A stretch of 64,000 nucleotides of DNA from Vicia villosa (lineage: Eukaryota > Streptophyta > Magnoliopsida > Fabales > Fabaceae), in assembly GCF_029867415.1 (NCBI RefSeq), contig NW_026705482.1, positions 186,001-250,000 of the forward strand, read 5' to 3'. This document shows positions 12,936 to 24,830 of the stretch, piece after piece. Both the position numbers and the translations under genes were made by a program. The notes below the pieces were generated by a model. The model was not told where the DNA came from, searched no databases, and saw only the letters and a program-made list of their open reading frames with translations. Numbering within the stretch: position 1 is the stretch's first letter; the number at the start of each line of letters is the position of its first letter.

Positions 12936-12974
12936 AATATTCTAACCCACATAGAATATTCACAATATAATATC

Positions 12975-13252
12975 TATTAGCTCAACATATTTACACTAAG
13001 TCTATCTTCTCTATATGTATTTTAGTGTTATAGATTGCTGCCACTTGTATAGTCCAGATTGGTAGCTAGGATACTTGTATATATACACCCTTGTATCAAT
13101 ATCTTATCTTCAATCTATTGAATATACTTTTTACTCAAAACTGTTGCATTGCCTTGTAATTTCTCTGTAACAGAATTCTGTTACATCTCTTTCTTCTTCC
13201 TCTTTCTTGGCTCCATCAATGGAAGCTGAGCTTGTCTTCTCCAACCTCAATA
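12975..13252 (+). repeat. 5' LTR of the copia element
   Basis: 278 bp, beginning TATTAGCTCAACATATTTAC and ending CCAACCTCAATA immediately before the PBS. It contains TATATATAC (about 13077-13085), a TATA-box candidate. Confidence 0.93.
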
Positions 13253-13265
13253 TGGTATCAGAGCA
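13253..13265 (+). other. Primer-binding site (initiator Met tRNA)
   Basis: TGGTATCAGAGCA directly follows the LTR. This is the standard plant copia PBS complementary to the 3' end of initiator methionine tRNA. Confidence 0.93.
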
Positions 13266-13399
13266 AATACAGCTCTGGTAGCCATTGTTATTGTTTTTTT
13301 TTCTTCTGCGCCTTCATTCTTCTTCTTCTTCCTGGCGCGTTCTTTACCTTACCGTCTTCTTGTAGTGTTCGTTTCTTGATCTCTGCAATTCCTTTAACA

Positions 13400-15865
13400 A
13401 TGGCGTACCAACAATATCTTGATTTCTCCACAAACTCTACTAATCCTTTTTACCTTCATCCAAACGAAAATCCTGCATTGGTGCTTGTTTCCCCTCTTCT
13501 CGATGACAAGAACTACCATGGATGGGCTCGTTCCATGCAAATTGCATTGATTTCCAAGAACAAGGATAAGTTCATAGATGGTTCGCTCAGCAAACCACCA
13601 GTCTCCGATCCTCTCTATGCTCCTTGGATTCATTGTAACACGATGGTTCTCTCTTGGATCCATAGGTCGATCTCAGAATCCATCGCCAAATCTGTTCTAT
13701 GGATCGAGAATGCCGCAGGTGTTTGGAAGAATCTTCAACTTCGTTTCTCGCATAGCGATATCTTCCGCATCTCTGATCTACAAGAGGACATTTACAGACT
13801 TCGTCAAGGTAATAACGATGTCTCTAACTATTTTACACAATTGAAGGTGTTATGGGATGAACTTGAAAACTATAGACCTATCATTGCTTGCTCTTGTGCC
13901 ATCCCCTGTTCTTGCGGCGCCGTTGTTTCTGCCAAGCAGTATCGCACTCAAGATCAAGTGATTCGCTTCCTAAAGGGTTTGAACGAGAAGTTCACGCATT
14001 CTAAATCGCAGATCATGATGATGAACCCGTTACCCGACATAGAAAAGGCTTTTTCTCTGATCATTCAACAAGAACGTGAACTAAATAGTTCAGCTTCTAC
14101 CCTCGCTCAAGCCTCTTCTAACCCTGAGGAGCTGAATGTTGCTTGTCAGGTTCAGGCAAACTTTGGCAATTCCACTGCAAAACCTGGATACAGTTCCTAC
14201 AAAGGCAAGACATCAGGTCCCAACAGAGGCCACAATCGTGTCTGTACACATTGTGGAAGGACCAATCACACAGTGGAAACATGTTTTCTAAAACATGGCT
14301 ATCCTCCAGGCTTCAAGAACAAGAGCAAGAATCAACCTCCTACAGGCTCTAATCAGCAGGCTGCCACCATCAATGCTGTGTGCGAGTCTTTAGAAGAATC
14401 AAAGGCTTCTCCATGTGTGTTCACTCAAGAGCAGTACACCAATCTTCTTGAATTGCTCCAACAGTCAAAGATTTCCTCCAAAGCCAACTCTGTCTCCACC
14501 TCTCCTTTGGCCTTGGCATCTCATTCCCACACCAATGGTAAGTCTGCTAATCTCTGGATTTTAGATACTGGAGCAACAGACCATATTTCCCATAACATTC
14601 ATACATTTACTTCTTGTCAAAATATTGTACCTATTACTGTTAATCTTCCTGATGGTTCCTCCCTTACTGCTTGTATGTCTGGAAGTGTTATCATATCACC
14701 CTCTCTCACTCTTCACCATGTCCTTTACATTCCCAACTTTCATGTTAATCTCATATCCATAGCTAAGTTAGCTAGTAACAATGATTGTTCTGTACATTTT
14801 GGAGCTGATATGTGCACCATAATGCAGAATCATTCACAGGCAATGATTGGTACAGCTAAGCTTCAAAGAGGCCTTTATGTCATGGACTCTTCCAACCAAT
14901 CATCTGTGTGTAATGCTACTTCCTCTTCCTCTGACACCTGTAATTTGTGGCACCTAAGATTAGGTCATATTTCTACTACAGGAATGCAGTCTATTTCTCA
15001 ATTGTTTCCCTTTATACCATGTAAATCAAATGATGTTCCTTGTGATTCATGCCATTATGGCAAACAAAGAAAATTGCCTTTTCCTAATAGCAAATCTCAT
15101 TCTATGTTTCCTTTTGCCATTTTGCATGCTGATATATGGGGCCCCTATTCTACAATTTCTATGCTTGGGCACAAATATTTCCTTACTTTAGTTGATGACT
15201 ATAGTAGGTACACTTGGGTAATTTTCTTAAAAAGCAAAGATCAAGCTAAGACTAGTTTAGTTCAGTTTGTTGCATACATAGAAAATCAATTTAAAACTTC
15301 TCTTAAATGTCTTAGATCCGATAATGGTTCTGAATTTTTGGCCCTATCACAATTTTTCTTGTCTAAAGGCATCCTCCATCAAACTACTTGTGTTGAAACA
15401 CCCCAACAAAATGGGGTAGTTGAAAGAAAACATCAGCACGTTCTTAATGTAGCTAGGTCTTTGTATTTTCATTCCAAAATCCCTATCACCATGTGGAATT
15501 TCTCTGTTCAACATGCTATTCATGTTATCAATAGATTGCCATCTCCTCTTTTGAAACGTAAATCTCCCTATGAACTATTATACTCCCAACCTCCCTCTTT
15601 AATTCACTTAAAGGTCTTTGGCTGTCTCAGTTATGCCACTACTCTCCAAGCACATAGGACAAAATTTTCTCCTAGGGCTAGGAAGTCTGTTTTCCTTGGT
15701 TTCAAAGATGGCACTAAGGGTTACATTCTTTATGATTTACAAAGTAATTCTGTGTTTGGGTCAAGAAATGTAATCTTTTATGAAAATCTATTTCCTTTCA
15801 AACATCCTTTGCAGTCTAATGCTCCTACTGAACCCTATGTTCATAAAGATTTTTATCCTCTCTGA
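13400..15865 (+). CDS. Copia gag-protease-integrase portion of the polyprotein
   Basis: This encodes particle protein, aspartic protease and integrase for the element's replication. The first sensible ATG is at 13400 (MAYQQYLDF); the frame is open further upstream, but that part lies in the LTR and leader. The N-terminus (NPFYLHPNENPALVLVSPLL, KNYHGWARSM) is a copia gag of the Retrotran_gag_3 type. A CX2CX4HX4C knuckle starts at residue 282. The protease motif DTGA is at 389. An HHCC zinc region (HLRLGH...CDSC) precedes the integrase core with D578, D641 and E675. The C-terminal FLGF-KGY block is present. A TGA at 15863-15865 ends the frame just after integrase, and the rest of pol continues one frame over. 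All catalytic residues seen are intact. Confidence 0.92.
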   Translation: MAYQQYLDFSTNSTNPFYLHPNENPALVLVSPLLDDKNYHGWARSMQIALISKNKDKFIDGSLSKPPVSDPLYAPWIHCNTMVLSWIHRSISESIAKSVLWIENAAGVWKNLQLRFSHSDIFRISDLQEDIYRLRQGNNDVSNYFTQLKVLWDELENYRPIIACSCAIPCSCGAVVSAKQYRTQDQVIRFLKGLNEKFTHSKSQIMMMNPLPDIEKAFSLIIQQERELNSSASTLAQASSNPEELNVACQVQANFGNSTAKPGYSSYKGKTSGPNRGHNRVCTHCGRTNHTVETCFLKHGYPPGFKNKSKNQPPTGSNQQAATINAVCESLEESKASPCVFTQEQYTNLLELLQQSKISSKANSVSTSPLALASHSHTNGKSANLWILDTGATDHISHNIHTFTSCQNIVPITVNLPDGSSLTACMSGSVIISPSLTLHHVLYIPNFHVNLISIAKLASNNDCSVHFGADMCTIMQNHSQAMIGTAKLQRGLYVMDSSNQSSVCNATSSSSDTCNLWHLRLGHISTTGMQSISQLFPFIPCKSNDVPCDSCHYGKQRKLPFPNSKSHSMFPFAILHADIWGPYSTISMLGHKYFLTLVDDYSRYTWVIFLKSKDQAKTSLVQFVAYIENQFKTSLKCLRSDNGSEFLALSQFFLSKGILHQTTCVETPQQNGVVERKHQHVLNVARSLYFHSKIPITMWNFSVQHAIHVINRLPSPLLKRKSPYELLYSQPPSLIHLKVFGCLSYATTLQAHRTKFSPRARKSVFLGFKDGTKGYILYDLQSNSVFGSRNVIFYENLFPFKHPLQSNAPTEPYVHKDFYPL

Positions 15866-17927
15866 TGACACATCCACTCTTCTCTCTCCTAGTAGTACAA
15901 CTGACTTATCTCTTTCTCTTACTGATGAGTCTTCTGATAGTACTCCTATCATTAATTCTCCCTCCCATACTCAGGCCCCACAACATATCACAAATCAACT
16001 TTTGCCTACCACCACACATAACCCTGTCAATCCCAGTACTTCCTCTTCTCCTTTGACCAATGGATCATTATCCATTCCTTTGCCTGTCATCAACTCTCCC
16101 TTATCCAACAGTTCTTCCCCTCTTCCTATGTCTGACAATTCTCCTAATACTTCTGCTGATTCTACAACTCAGTCTATTCCTTCCACTCCTCCTGTACCCT
16201 TAAGGCAGTCTTCTAGGATTTCTCATCCTCCTAGTTACTTAGCAGATTACCATTGCTACCTTGCATCTCATAACACATTTGCATCTCCATCTCATACTTC
16301 TAATATTCCTCATCCATTATCTTCTGTTATTTCATATGATAAATGCTCTCCATCATATAAACATTTCTGTTGCTCTATTTCATCCAATATTGAACCAAAG
16401 ACCTATAACCAAGCTATAAAATCTGACTGTTGGAAGCATGCCATGGAGGTTGAGCTACAAGCTCTTGCAGAGAACAACACATGGGAAGTTGTTGATCTTC
16501 CTCCTGGTAAGCATCCTATTGGATGTAGGTGGGTCTATAAGGTCAAATATCGAGCTGATGGAACCATTGAAAAGCACAAAGCTCGTTTGGTAGCTAAAGG
16601 CTACACTCAGTTAGAAGGGATAGATTACTTTGACACTTTTTCACCAGTGGCCAAACTTGCTACAGTCAGAATTCTTCTCTCCTTAGAAGCCATTAAAGCT
16701 TGGCATTTAGAACAACTTGATGTGAATAATGCCTTCCTCCATGGAGATCTCCATGAAGAGGTATATATGACTCTGCCTCCTGGATTTCCTTCTGCCAATC
16801 CTTCTCAAGTGTGTAGATTGCACAAGTCACTCTATGGTCTGAAACAGGCTAGCAGGCAGTGGTACTCCAAGCTCTCTTCCTTTCTTCACTCTATTGGTTA
16901 CTCACAATCTAAGGCTGATCATTCTCTCTATGTCAAAGTAACACCTTCAGACTTTACTGCTTTATTAGTGTATGTTGATGACATTGTATTGGCAGGTACA
17001 TCCATCACTGAGATTTCTCATGTTAAGCAATTGCTACATGAGTCTTTTAAGATCAAAGATCTTGGAAAATTGAGATTCTTCCTTGGTTTTGAAATTGCTA
17101 GAAACAAAGAAGGGATTTTCCTAAACCAAAGGAAATACACTTTGGAACTCCTAGAGGATAGTGGTCTGCTAGCTTCCAAGCCATCCTCAGTTCCCTTTGA
17201 TCCTACAGTTAAACTTTCCATCACTGAAGGACAGCCCTTGCCAGATCCATCAGTCTATAGAAGATTAATTGGCAGATTAATCTATCTTACCAATTCTAGG
17301 CCTGACATTTCTTATGCAGTGCAACATCTTAGTCAATATGTTTCACATCCTCTCATGCCTCACTATCAGGCTGATATTCGGATCCTCAGATACCTCAAGT
17401 CTGTCCCTGCCAATGGTCTCTTCTATTCCTCTTCTAGTCCTCTAAAGATCTCTGCTTTTGCTGACTCTGATTGGGCCAGGTGTCCTAACACAAGGAGATC
17501 AGTCACAGGTTTCTGCATTCTCATTGGCTCTTCTCTTGTTTGTTGGAAATCTAAGAAACAGAAAACTGTCTCCAGGTCCTCTACTGAAGCTGAATATAGA
17601 GCATTGGCTTCCCTCTCTTGTGAATTGCAATGGTTGCAATATATTTTACACGATTTTCAGCTTCATCTTCCCCAACCTGCTGCAGTCTTCTGTGATAGTA
17701 AATCTGCCATTTACTTGGCTCATAATCCCGCATTCCATGAAAGGAGTAAACACATAGAATTGGATTGCCATGTTATTAGAGAGAAAATCCAATCTAAACT
17801 GATTCATCTCCTCCCTATCTCCACTTCAAATCAGTTGGCAGACATGTTTACAAAGCCTCTGCATTTCCCTGCTATGTCTCGCATTTTGTCCAAGTTAGGG
17901 CTCTGCAGTATCCACAGCCCAACTTGA
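15866..17927 (+). CDS. Copia reverse transcriptase-RNase H portion, in a shifted frame
   Basis: This copies element RNA into DNA. The reading frame is open from 15780 and overlaps the end of the preceding frame, but polyprotein-like sequence begins at about 15866 (SDDTSTLLSP). A Ser/Thr/Pro-rich linker runs to about 16390. RT_2 follows, with WEVVDLP, GCRWVYKVK, HKARLVAKGYTQ, DTFSPVAK, the catalytic YVDD encoded at 16971-16982, and SLYGLKQASRQWY. RNase H follows with FADSDWA, SRSSTEAEYRA, CDSKSAIYLA and LADMFTKPL. It ends at a TGA seven bases before the polypurine tract. The catalytic positions are intact. The join to the upstream frame lies in a short CT-rich run near 15858-15866. Because of that single lesion the element may be inactive on its own, unless the shift is translational or an assembly error. 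Confidence 0.9.
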
Positions 17928-17934
17928 GGGGGGA
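17922..17934 (+). other. Polypurine tract of the copia element
   Basis: TTGAGGGGGGATA-type purine run directly before the 3' LTR; it primes plus-strand synthesis. Confidence 0.85.
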
Positions 17935-18212
17935 TATTAGCTCAACATATTTACACTAAGTCTATCTTCTCTATATGTATTTTAGTGTTATAGATTGCTG
18001 TCACTTGTACAGTCCAGATTGGTAGCTAGGATACTTGTATATATACACCCTTGTATCAATATCTTATCTTCAATCTATTGAATATACTTTTTACTCAAAA
18101 CTGTTGCATTGCCTTGTAATTTCTCTGTAACAGAATTCTGTTACATCTCTTTCTTCTTCCTCTTTCTTGGCTCCATCAATGGAAGCTGAGCTTGTCTTCT
18201 CCAACCTCAATA
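17935..18212 (+). repeat. 3' LTR of the copia element
   Basis: 278 bp, matching the 5' LTR except at two substitutions. It ends ...CCTCAATA, followed by the target copy ATATC. Confidence 0.93.
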
Positions 18213-18286
18213 ATATCAATTAAATCAATTAAACATCCACACAAGGGTGTCACCTTCACAAAAACTTCATAAATAAACGTCCTATT

Positions 18287-20120
18287 CCGTAACACGGGTT
18301 CTCAAATGATATAAATCAATTACTTTTTTAACACAACAACAATAACATCAATCTTCTCGCAGCGGAATTCATAGTATGAAAACATCTTTATTAAACTTCA
18401 TAAAACTCAATCATACTTCATCGTTCATGATTCATAAATCAAAACATCACAATACCACAAAGGAAATTCATCATACTAAAACAATTAAAGGAGAACATAG
18501 TAGTTCTAAAAACACATGATCCTGACCCCGATGTTACGTATCAGAGAAAGACTCCCTTTATTTGAAAATAAACGCTAAAAAGGACTCCATGAAGCTATCT
18601 TCTAACTTCGGCAGACTACTACTAGTTACCTGCACGTTACCCACGTGGGGGCAACAATTAAATAGAAAGGGTGAGTATTTCATAATTATTATATAAGACA
18701 TAAGGAATAAATATAGTACTGGTACATAAGTATCAACAATCCTATTTATACCAATACAAACGTATCCTCATGCTTCACCTATTTACTAACACCCGCACAT
18801 CGTCATCTATTTACAATATCATCATATAATCCAATCACACCCATCCTCTAAATCATCATTTATACCACGAATAATAAAAACATCAATCAATCAAATATTA
18901 TGCAACGTCACAAACAATGCAATGCAACATCAATAGACTCATGCATGTGGTACCAAAACTTCACTAATGACTCAGTCATCGTTCTCCAAAGATCCCCACC
19001 AATAGAATCGATTACTGCTTGGAACTAGAGTACTTCACAATATTTCACCTAATCCGCACAATGCTATGAATGCATGATGCTCATCTTCACAAAATCAACG
19101 ACCACGGCTAGTCAAAATGGCATCATCATTTATTTACTCATCAAAACATATCATCATCTCAATTACACAAACAACACGACCATCTCGATCAACACAACAC
19201 ATACTCCACAATCGTCATGTTATCAATCATCATAACAACATATCATTACAACAAGCATATATATACATGTAGTCACATAATAAAGTTCCATGCAAATAGC
19301 CCTATAAACCCATCCAAACGTACTTATTAAATTCTGGAAAATTACTCAGAAAAAAGTATTAATTATAAGCTTCCATAATCTGAAACAATTTTTAAAAAAT
19401 ATCAAATTTCATGACAGACTACCGCGGTAAGCGGCCCTTAGCCCGCGCTAAGCGTGTTCCTCTCTAATTTGAACTTCGTTTTATTTTCAAAAGCGCGCTG
19501 AGCAGATTCCACCGTGCTAAGCGGGGTCTGCAGTTTCTGCAGAAAACCCTACGTGACCTGCATTAAACCAGTCAGAGTCTTTTACCAAAACACATATTTT
19601 AATCATTATTTTCCTACGATTTAAGGCCTTTTAACCTAGTTCTTACGTGTATTATTCATTAAAAACACCAAAACATAATTGTTCATCACAACTCCAAGAT
19701 TCATCATCAAACCCTAGACCTTCAAATCCAAAAAAATTATGGATTTCACTCTAGATCATGTTATTATTCACCAATTCACTAATTACCAATACCATATAAC
19801 ATGAAAACAATACAATCCAAGCAATCAATCATCATAGTTCATCAAAATCATCAAAACATCACAAAACCCCAAAATACAACCCAACCTACAATTATCTAAC
19901 CTTTAGATCAAATATAAGAATTACGATAACTCCCTTAACCTTAGATTATTGACTAGCTTGATTCTCGTCCCTAATTATACGATTGATTCTCCTTCCCCTC
20001 TTCTTTCCCTAGCTCTCTCTCTCTCTCTCTCTTAAACTTCTTCCAAATTTTTACGATAATGAATATTTTCTCTCTTTTCTTCCTTTTTACTTAGTTAGCC
20101 TTAGGACCCCTAATATGATC
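18287..20120 (-). mobile_element. Remnant of a chromovirus-type LTR
   Basis: There is no coding frame. On the minus strand the region resembles the solo LTR at 36414-38224: an AATACTCACCCTTT-type block (18670), a central GC-rich island with CGCTAAGC/GCTAAGCGG repeats (19425-19540), and CGTAACACGGG at the left edge recalling a TGTAACACCC terminus. The ends are not precise and no target duplication was found. Confidence 0.45.
20011..20034. repeat. Short (CT)n microsatellite
   Basis: CTCTCTCTCT run of about 24 bp. Confidence 0.9.
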
Positions 20121-21060
20121 TTCCTATTATGCCCTTACTAACTCCACATCATATTTATACTTCTAGCATTATGCATGCTACATTTTCTAGCTAACCCTAA
20201 CTAAGATCAAACTTAAAGAAGATGTCTCACAAATTGATGGTGCTGATACTTGCTCCTTCATTTGCTCTTGAAATCTTAGGATTAATTTTAACTTATATGG
20301 CTCTCCCGCCTTCTATCTTAATCATTCATGGTGTTTCCTCCATCTTCCCAGATATTCAACTTTCTCCTGAATTTAATGTCTGCCCACAAAATTTATTATC
20401 CCTTGATCAAAGATTTCTCAAGACATTAAAGATGATGGAGATGGATCTTGCATGCAATTAAGGGTAACTTGTGTTCAAGTCCCAAACTTCCTTTTCCTCT
20501 CCATTCCAAATGTGGAAAGGGGAATAATAAGGGATAAATATGTTTTTCTCCAAGACCTTTCTTTATCTACCTATAGGCCGAAAAGACCATCATGTCCTTC
20601 ATTAATGAAATGTGATATTTCATATATTTTCTTTGTATTCAGCCAATTTATCAATTGACTCTTGTTACTAATTATGCATTAAAAATTATTCATCTTCCTT
20701 AGACCTTACTTAATTTTAACATGTCGTGAATATCACGTAATTCAGGTGAAATGACTAAAATGTCCGTAATAATATAAAGTTACACAAATGTCCTCACTAC
20801 ATCATAACATTTTAATTTTGTCACTGATTACTACTTATAACTTAAGAGATTTATCATCTTTTCTTAGATCCTAATAAATCTTAATTTGATTTGAAGTGTC
20901 ATAAAATATTTGTGAGATGACCAAAATTCTATTTAGGATAAAATATATATTTTATCCTTTAATATTCTAATCCGATAATTCACAATACATCATTGTTGTT
21001 AACAACATCAAAACACTCTTAATCTATTGTAATAAATTAGTGATTAATTATATTTCTCAA
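20121..21060. other. Intergenic stretch with no recognised gene
   Basis: Short plus-strand frames at 20222-20461 and 20452-20658 have no family resemblance that I can see and no supporting context. The remainder is AT-rich. Confidence 0.45.
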
Positions 21061-21070
21061 CTAGTCAGAG

Positions 21071-21090
21071 ACCCGTGCTGTCGCACGGGT
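21071..21090 (-). other. Helitron 3' terminal hairpin
   Basis: A perfect 8-bp stem (ACCCGTGC/GCACGGGT) with a 4-base loop, six bases from the CTAG terminus. Confidence 0.8.
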
Positions 21091-21784
21091 GCATTATTTA
21101 TGGTGTAGTATTTTTTGAATGATACGAAAGAATGTGAAATAAAAAAGTTTGACAAAATTATATATATAAAATGGAAATTAACCATTAGAAAAAAGTTTTA
21201 TTAATAATATTTCCAAAGTCAATTTCACAATGCTTTGCAATTCCAACAACATATATTTTGAGGATGGGTAATTTAATTATGATATTGTGTAAACAACTAA
21301 AAAAATATGTAGTAATTTAGAATCTTCAAATAATAATCATGAAATAAAAAAAATAAAAATAAAATATTTGTTAATGTGATAATACATGAATGAGGCTTAA
21401 TGTAATATCACTTATATAGTATCAAATACAAATGTAAAATTTTAGATATAAATGCAAAATTTAAAATTATTTACTTATTTTCAAATAAACAATAATCAGA
21501 TAGATTTAACTATATTAAATAATCATACACAAAGAAGAAGAAAAATATACTTATTAGATGGAGAAAAAAGTTAATATTTAAAAATAAAGATTTTGTCTCT
21601 TGAATTAAAATAATGATTGATTAAACTAAAATAAATATTGTCTTGTTAGTGACCCGTGAGATAAATACATTTTTCATGTTATTAAAATTAAAAAAAATAC
21701 ATTATACAAATAAATCTAAAATGAATTACTTAATTATTAAATAATTATACAAAGAAAAAAATTGACTCATCAGACATAAAGAGA

Positions 21785-21874
21785 ATAAAAAGAATTTTAA
21801 CATTTGAAAAAATAAATAAAATGTGTGTTATAAAAAGAATTTTAACATTTGAAAAAATAAATAAAATGTGTGTT
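21785..21874. repeat. Exact 45-bp tandem duplication
   Basis: ATAAAAAGAATTTTAACATT... is repeated head to tail at 21785 and 21830 without a visible mismatch. This is a recent local duplication inside the Helitron. Confidence 0.9.
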
Positions 21875-23517
21875 ATGTTGATAATGACCCGTAAACTACA
21901 ACATAATATCATGTAAATTTATTTAATATTGTAACAAATATTTTTAAAAACATGTAAATTTAAAATGAATGATTCAATTATAAATGAATAATAATCATAA
22001 ATATGCAACTATATTATATTTTCAATTGAAATTGTTCTTTATAAAGAGAAAGAGAATGAGGTAGTTATTATATTTTTATAACTTTTTTTTATTATTTGTC
22101 ATGTAAAGTTTAATAATTTAAATATTTGATAATCAATATTATGTAAAATGTCTATATGTAAGTATAATCTCAAAAATATATAAAAATTAAATGATTCATT
22201 ATGCTATATTGGAAATCTATTAGAATTAATTTTAATAAAAATGATGTACTTATGGAGAACTCACGTGTAAATAAAACATAACACAGTATGCAACTTTGGC
22301 TATTGATTTAATACATAAACTGATAACCACATAAGCTAATCACAACTTTGACCATTATACATGCGGGTTCAATAATTCTTCACGTGACCAAAGGCTTAAA
22401 ATTACTCCAACATTATCATTTATGGTGTCATGTATTAGCTTCCTCTTCCCTGCTGTGCTAACTGAGTTTCTTGTACCTATAGAATGACAATCCATACAAA
22501 ATATAGTTATTTCTTCAAACCTTGGAATAATAAAAGATTACAAAAATAGTCAAAACCACCATAGGAAAAACACTACTATATAAAATTCACTTTGGCAAAC
22601 AATCTAGCTTCAACACTTGCAGAATATTTGAACATTATTAAATAAAATTTTTTATGAAAAACATCTTATCTTTAGTTTTTTTTTCTTATCCATATATGCC
22701 AAAGACTATCCTTTAAAGCAACATTTCTCACAACACATTTAAAATTAACTATGCATCTATGCTAGCTATAAGTATTCATAAGAAACAAAACAAATCAATT
22801 AAATGACATTAGCTCAATTTGTAATACACTATTTTAAACTTCACAATTTTTTTCATACTTCTAGCATACCAAACTTTATTTCACTTCAAAACCAATACAG
22901 TCAAGCATTTTTAAACCAGACAACAACATACTAAACCATCAAGTCAACAAACGGTTTGAGTTGTATTATCTTCCTTCCTCAAACAAAGATCATGATTATG
23001 GTAGTGTTTGCTTACCTTACCATCAAGTCAATGTATGGGGTGACAATGATACATCAGCTGAGACAAGGTCTGGAAAATAGTAAGAATGACTCTGTGATAG
23101 CACTAAATTTATTGGTTCTAAAGGTATGTGATACCTTCTTTAAACAAATGACTAATAAAAAATGAATTAAACATGATATGATAAAAATTTCAAAATCTTA
23201 ATTTGATTTAGATTGAACTAACTAAATTATGAAGAAGAAACTCTAACTAACATGCAGCAAAGTTACAGTAAAGTCCAGTAAAAACATACAGAGTGGTTTA
23301 TTAAACGTGCTATATTTCCTGTGTGTGTTGCATCGATGACTACGTCCTCATTGATCTTGAACAACTACATAATTTATGTTTGTTAGTGATACACTATGAA
23401 TAGCTGATATATAAAGACATATATACCAGTTAAAATGCTTGATGTTAAGACATACATGCTAATAAAAATGCACATTAGGGAACTTAAGAGAGGCAAAATG
23501 AGAATCACAGGAAGCAC

Positions 23518-23663
23518 CTGAATCAAAGCTCATGCATTAATCCGCCAGACTCATTATCAGCAGCAGGCTGTCTATGAGCCATCCTTGACCCTCTAAAACT
23601 AAACCCACCGAAATTAGCAGCAGGGGCCATTCCTCAAGACCTGTATTGACTCATGAAGCTATC
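23518..23663 (-). pseudogene. Captured exon-like fragment, family not recognised
   Basis: On the minus strand a pyrimidine-rich CTCTGTAG acceptor precedes GATAGCTTC... and the segment ends ...GATTCAG followed by GTGCTT, a plausible donor. One frame reads GMAPAANFGGFSFRGSRM and then AHRQPAADNESGGLMHEL before a stop, a composition that looks like real protein. I do not recognise the family. It shares strand and Helitron context with the subtilase-like exon, but need not come from the same gene. Confidence 0.5.
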
Positions 23664-23851
23664 CTACAGAGGAAACCACAAATATAAGTATCTTGCAACG
23701 TTAAACGGCAGACTAAAACCATGACTGAACAGATATTGTAAGCATAACTTTGTTGTATACAAAGAAATACATGCCATATACACAATTCAATTAAGCTTAT
23801 AGACATTATAAATATAATGAAAAGATTTTAGAAGTTCATTAAGTGGCTTAC

Positions 23852-23964
23852 TTGAATCGAGAAGTCATCCCAGGTTTAATAATGCGGTAGCATTCACAAA
23901 ACCGCTTCCTATGTCAAATGGTTCCTGCCATTGGATCTTTTACTTTATTCATGGTTGGATTCAG
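23852..23964 (-). pseudogene. Captured subtilase-like exon fragment
   Basis: The minus strand has an acceptor GTTGCAG before 23964 and a donor GTAAGCC after 23852. It translates to LNPTMNKVKDPMAG and, one frame over, FDIGSGFVNATALLNLG. The second stretch closely resembles the conserved (F)D-GSG-VN-T-AL-PG block near the C-terminal end of the peptidase domain of plant subtilisin-like serine proteases. A frameshift or in-frame stop between the two halves and the lack of the rest of the gene make it a relic. The family assignment is from motif memory and needs a search. Confidence 0.6.
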
Positions 23965-24599
23965 CTGCAACATCAACAGAAAAAAGTTACTACTTCATCA
24001 CATTTGAAACAAATAAAAAAGAGAATATCAAAGGAAAAAATGTGTATACAAAGGGTTATAATATATGAGCACCCATAAGCAATAATTATTTATAGTTAAA
24101 AATCCTATAAAAATGCTTGATAGTATGTCGATCCTTATGGATAAGGAAGTCGACCCGTATGTAGATCCTTCATGATAACGGAAAAGAAATAGTGAAACTG
24201 CAACAACAAATACTCATGAGATATCAGAGTGAGCATTAAAGTACAATAATTCACCAACATGACAATAACAATATTTAAACTCAAAAGGAACTATGAATAG
24301 AAATCATAGGTTTTTTAAGGATTATCCTCAGTTTTTTGTCTGTTCTTTTATGTTTAAACTCAGAATAGAAACCATCAAGTTAACATTCCTGGTCCTTATA
24401 TATGGCTTCATGCTTGATTATTGTTTGTTTCACAAGCTCCTGATTTCTTCTGAATCAAATGTTAATAGTTAAGATGTGAGTTTTGATTCAAAAACACTGT
24501 AAATCTTTGGGTCAATCTATAGAAACAAATGAAGTGTTTGTTTGATTTGAAAGACGAAAGACGAAAGGTGGATTTAAGTTAAAAATAAAAGAAACCTAA

Positions 24600-24830
24600 A
24601 ACCTGCAATCGGAAATTCCTAGATGCGTCGGCGGAGATCGGAGCTGAGAGTTGGTGTCGGAGGTGTCACTCGGAGTAGGTGATTTTACGAATCCAATTTG
24701 GTGAACCTGGGAAGATGAACGGTGAACTGAATATACACGGTGGTGGAGATATGGTGATAGCGGCGGCGATTTAGGGTTTTGAAAGAAAGAGAGAACAAAG
24801 ATAGGGGAAAGGGTTATACGATAAAGAGGA
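24600..24830 (-). other. Leader- or promoter-like captured segment
   Basis: GC-richer than its surroundings, with ATCGCCGCCG, repeated CACC/CTCCG and a GATTGCAG acceptor-like site on the minus strand. It resembles the 5' UTR of a host gene, but no start codon or protein can be assigned. Confidence 0.4.

Larger units (their letters stand above)
12975..18212 (+). mobile_element. Nearly intact young Ty1/copia retrotransposon (5238 bp)
   Basis: A complete element: two 278-bp LTRs, a Met-tRNA-type PBS, gag-protease-integrase-RT-RNase H coding sequence, a polypurine tract and a 5-bp target duplication ATATC (12970-12974 and 18213-18217). The LTRs differ at only two positions in a by-eye alignment (CTGCCAC/CTGTCAC and GTATAGT/GTACAGT), so insertion was recent. 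The termini are TATTAG...CAATA, a TA...TA type rather than the usual TG...CA. One frameshift separates the two coding halves. The element lies beside the truncated third copy of the 645-bp repeat. Confidence 0.93.

Noticed and set aside
20222..20658. Two short overlapping plus-strand frames of 79 and 68 codons
   Set aside because: No family, no conserved motif and no exon structure seen; the hydrophobic start alone is not evidence of a gene.
22956..23165. 69-codon plus-strand frame inside the Helitron
   Set aside because: It is opposite to the strand of the exon-like fragments and has no recognisable motif.
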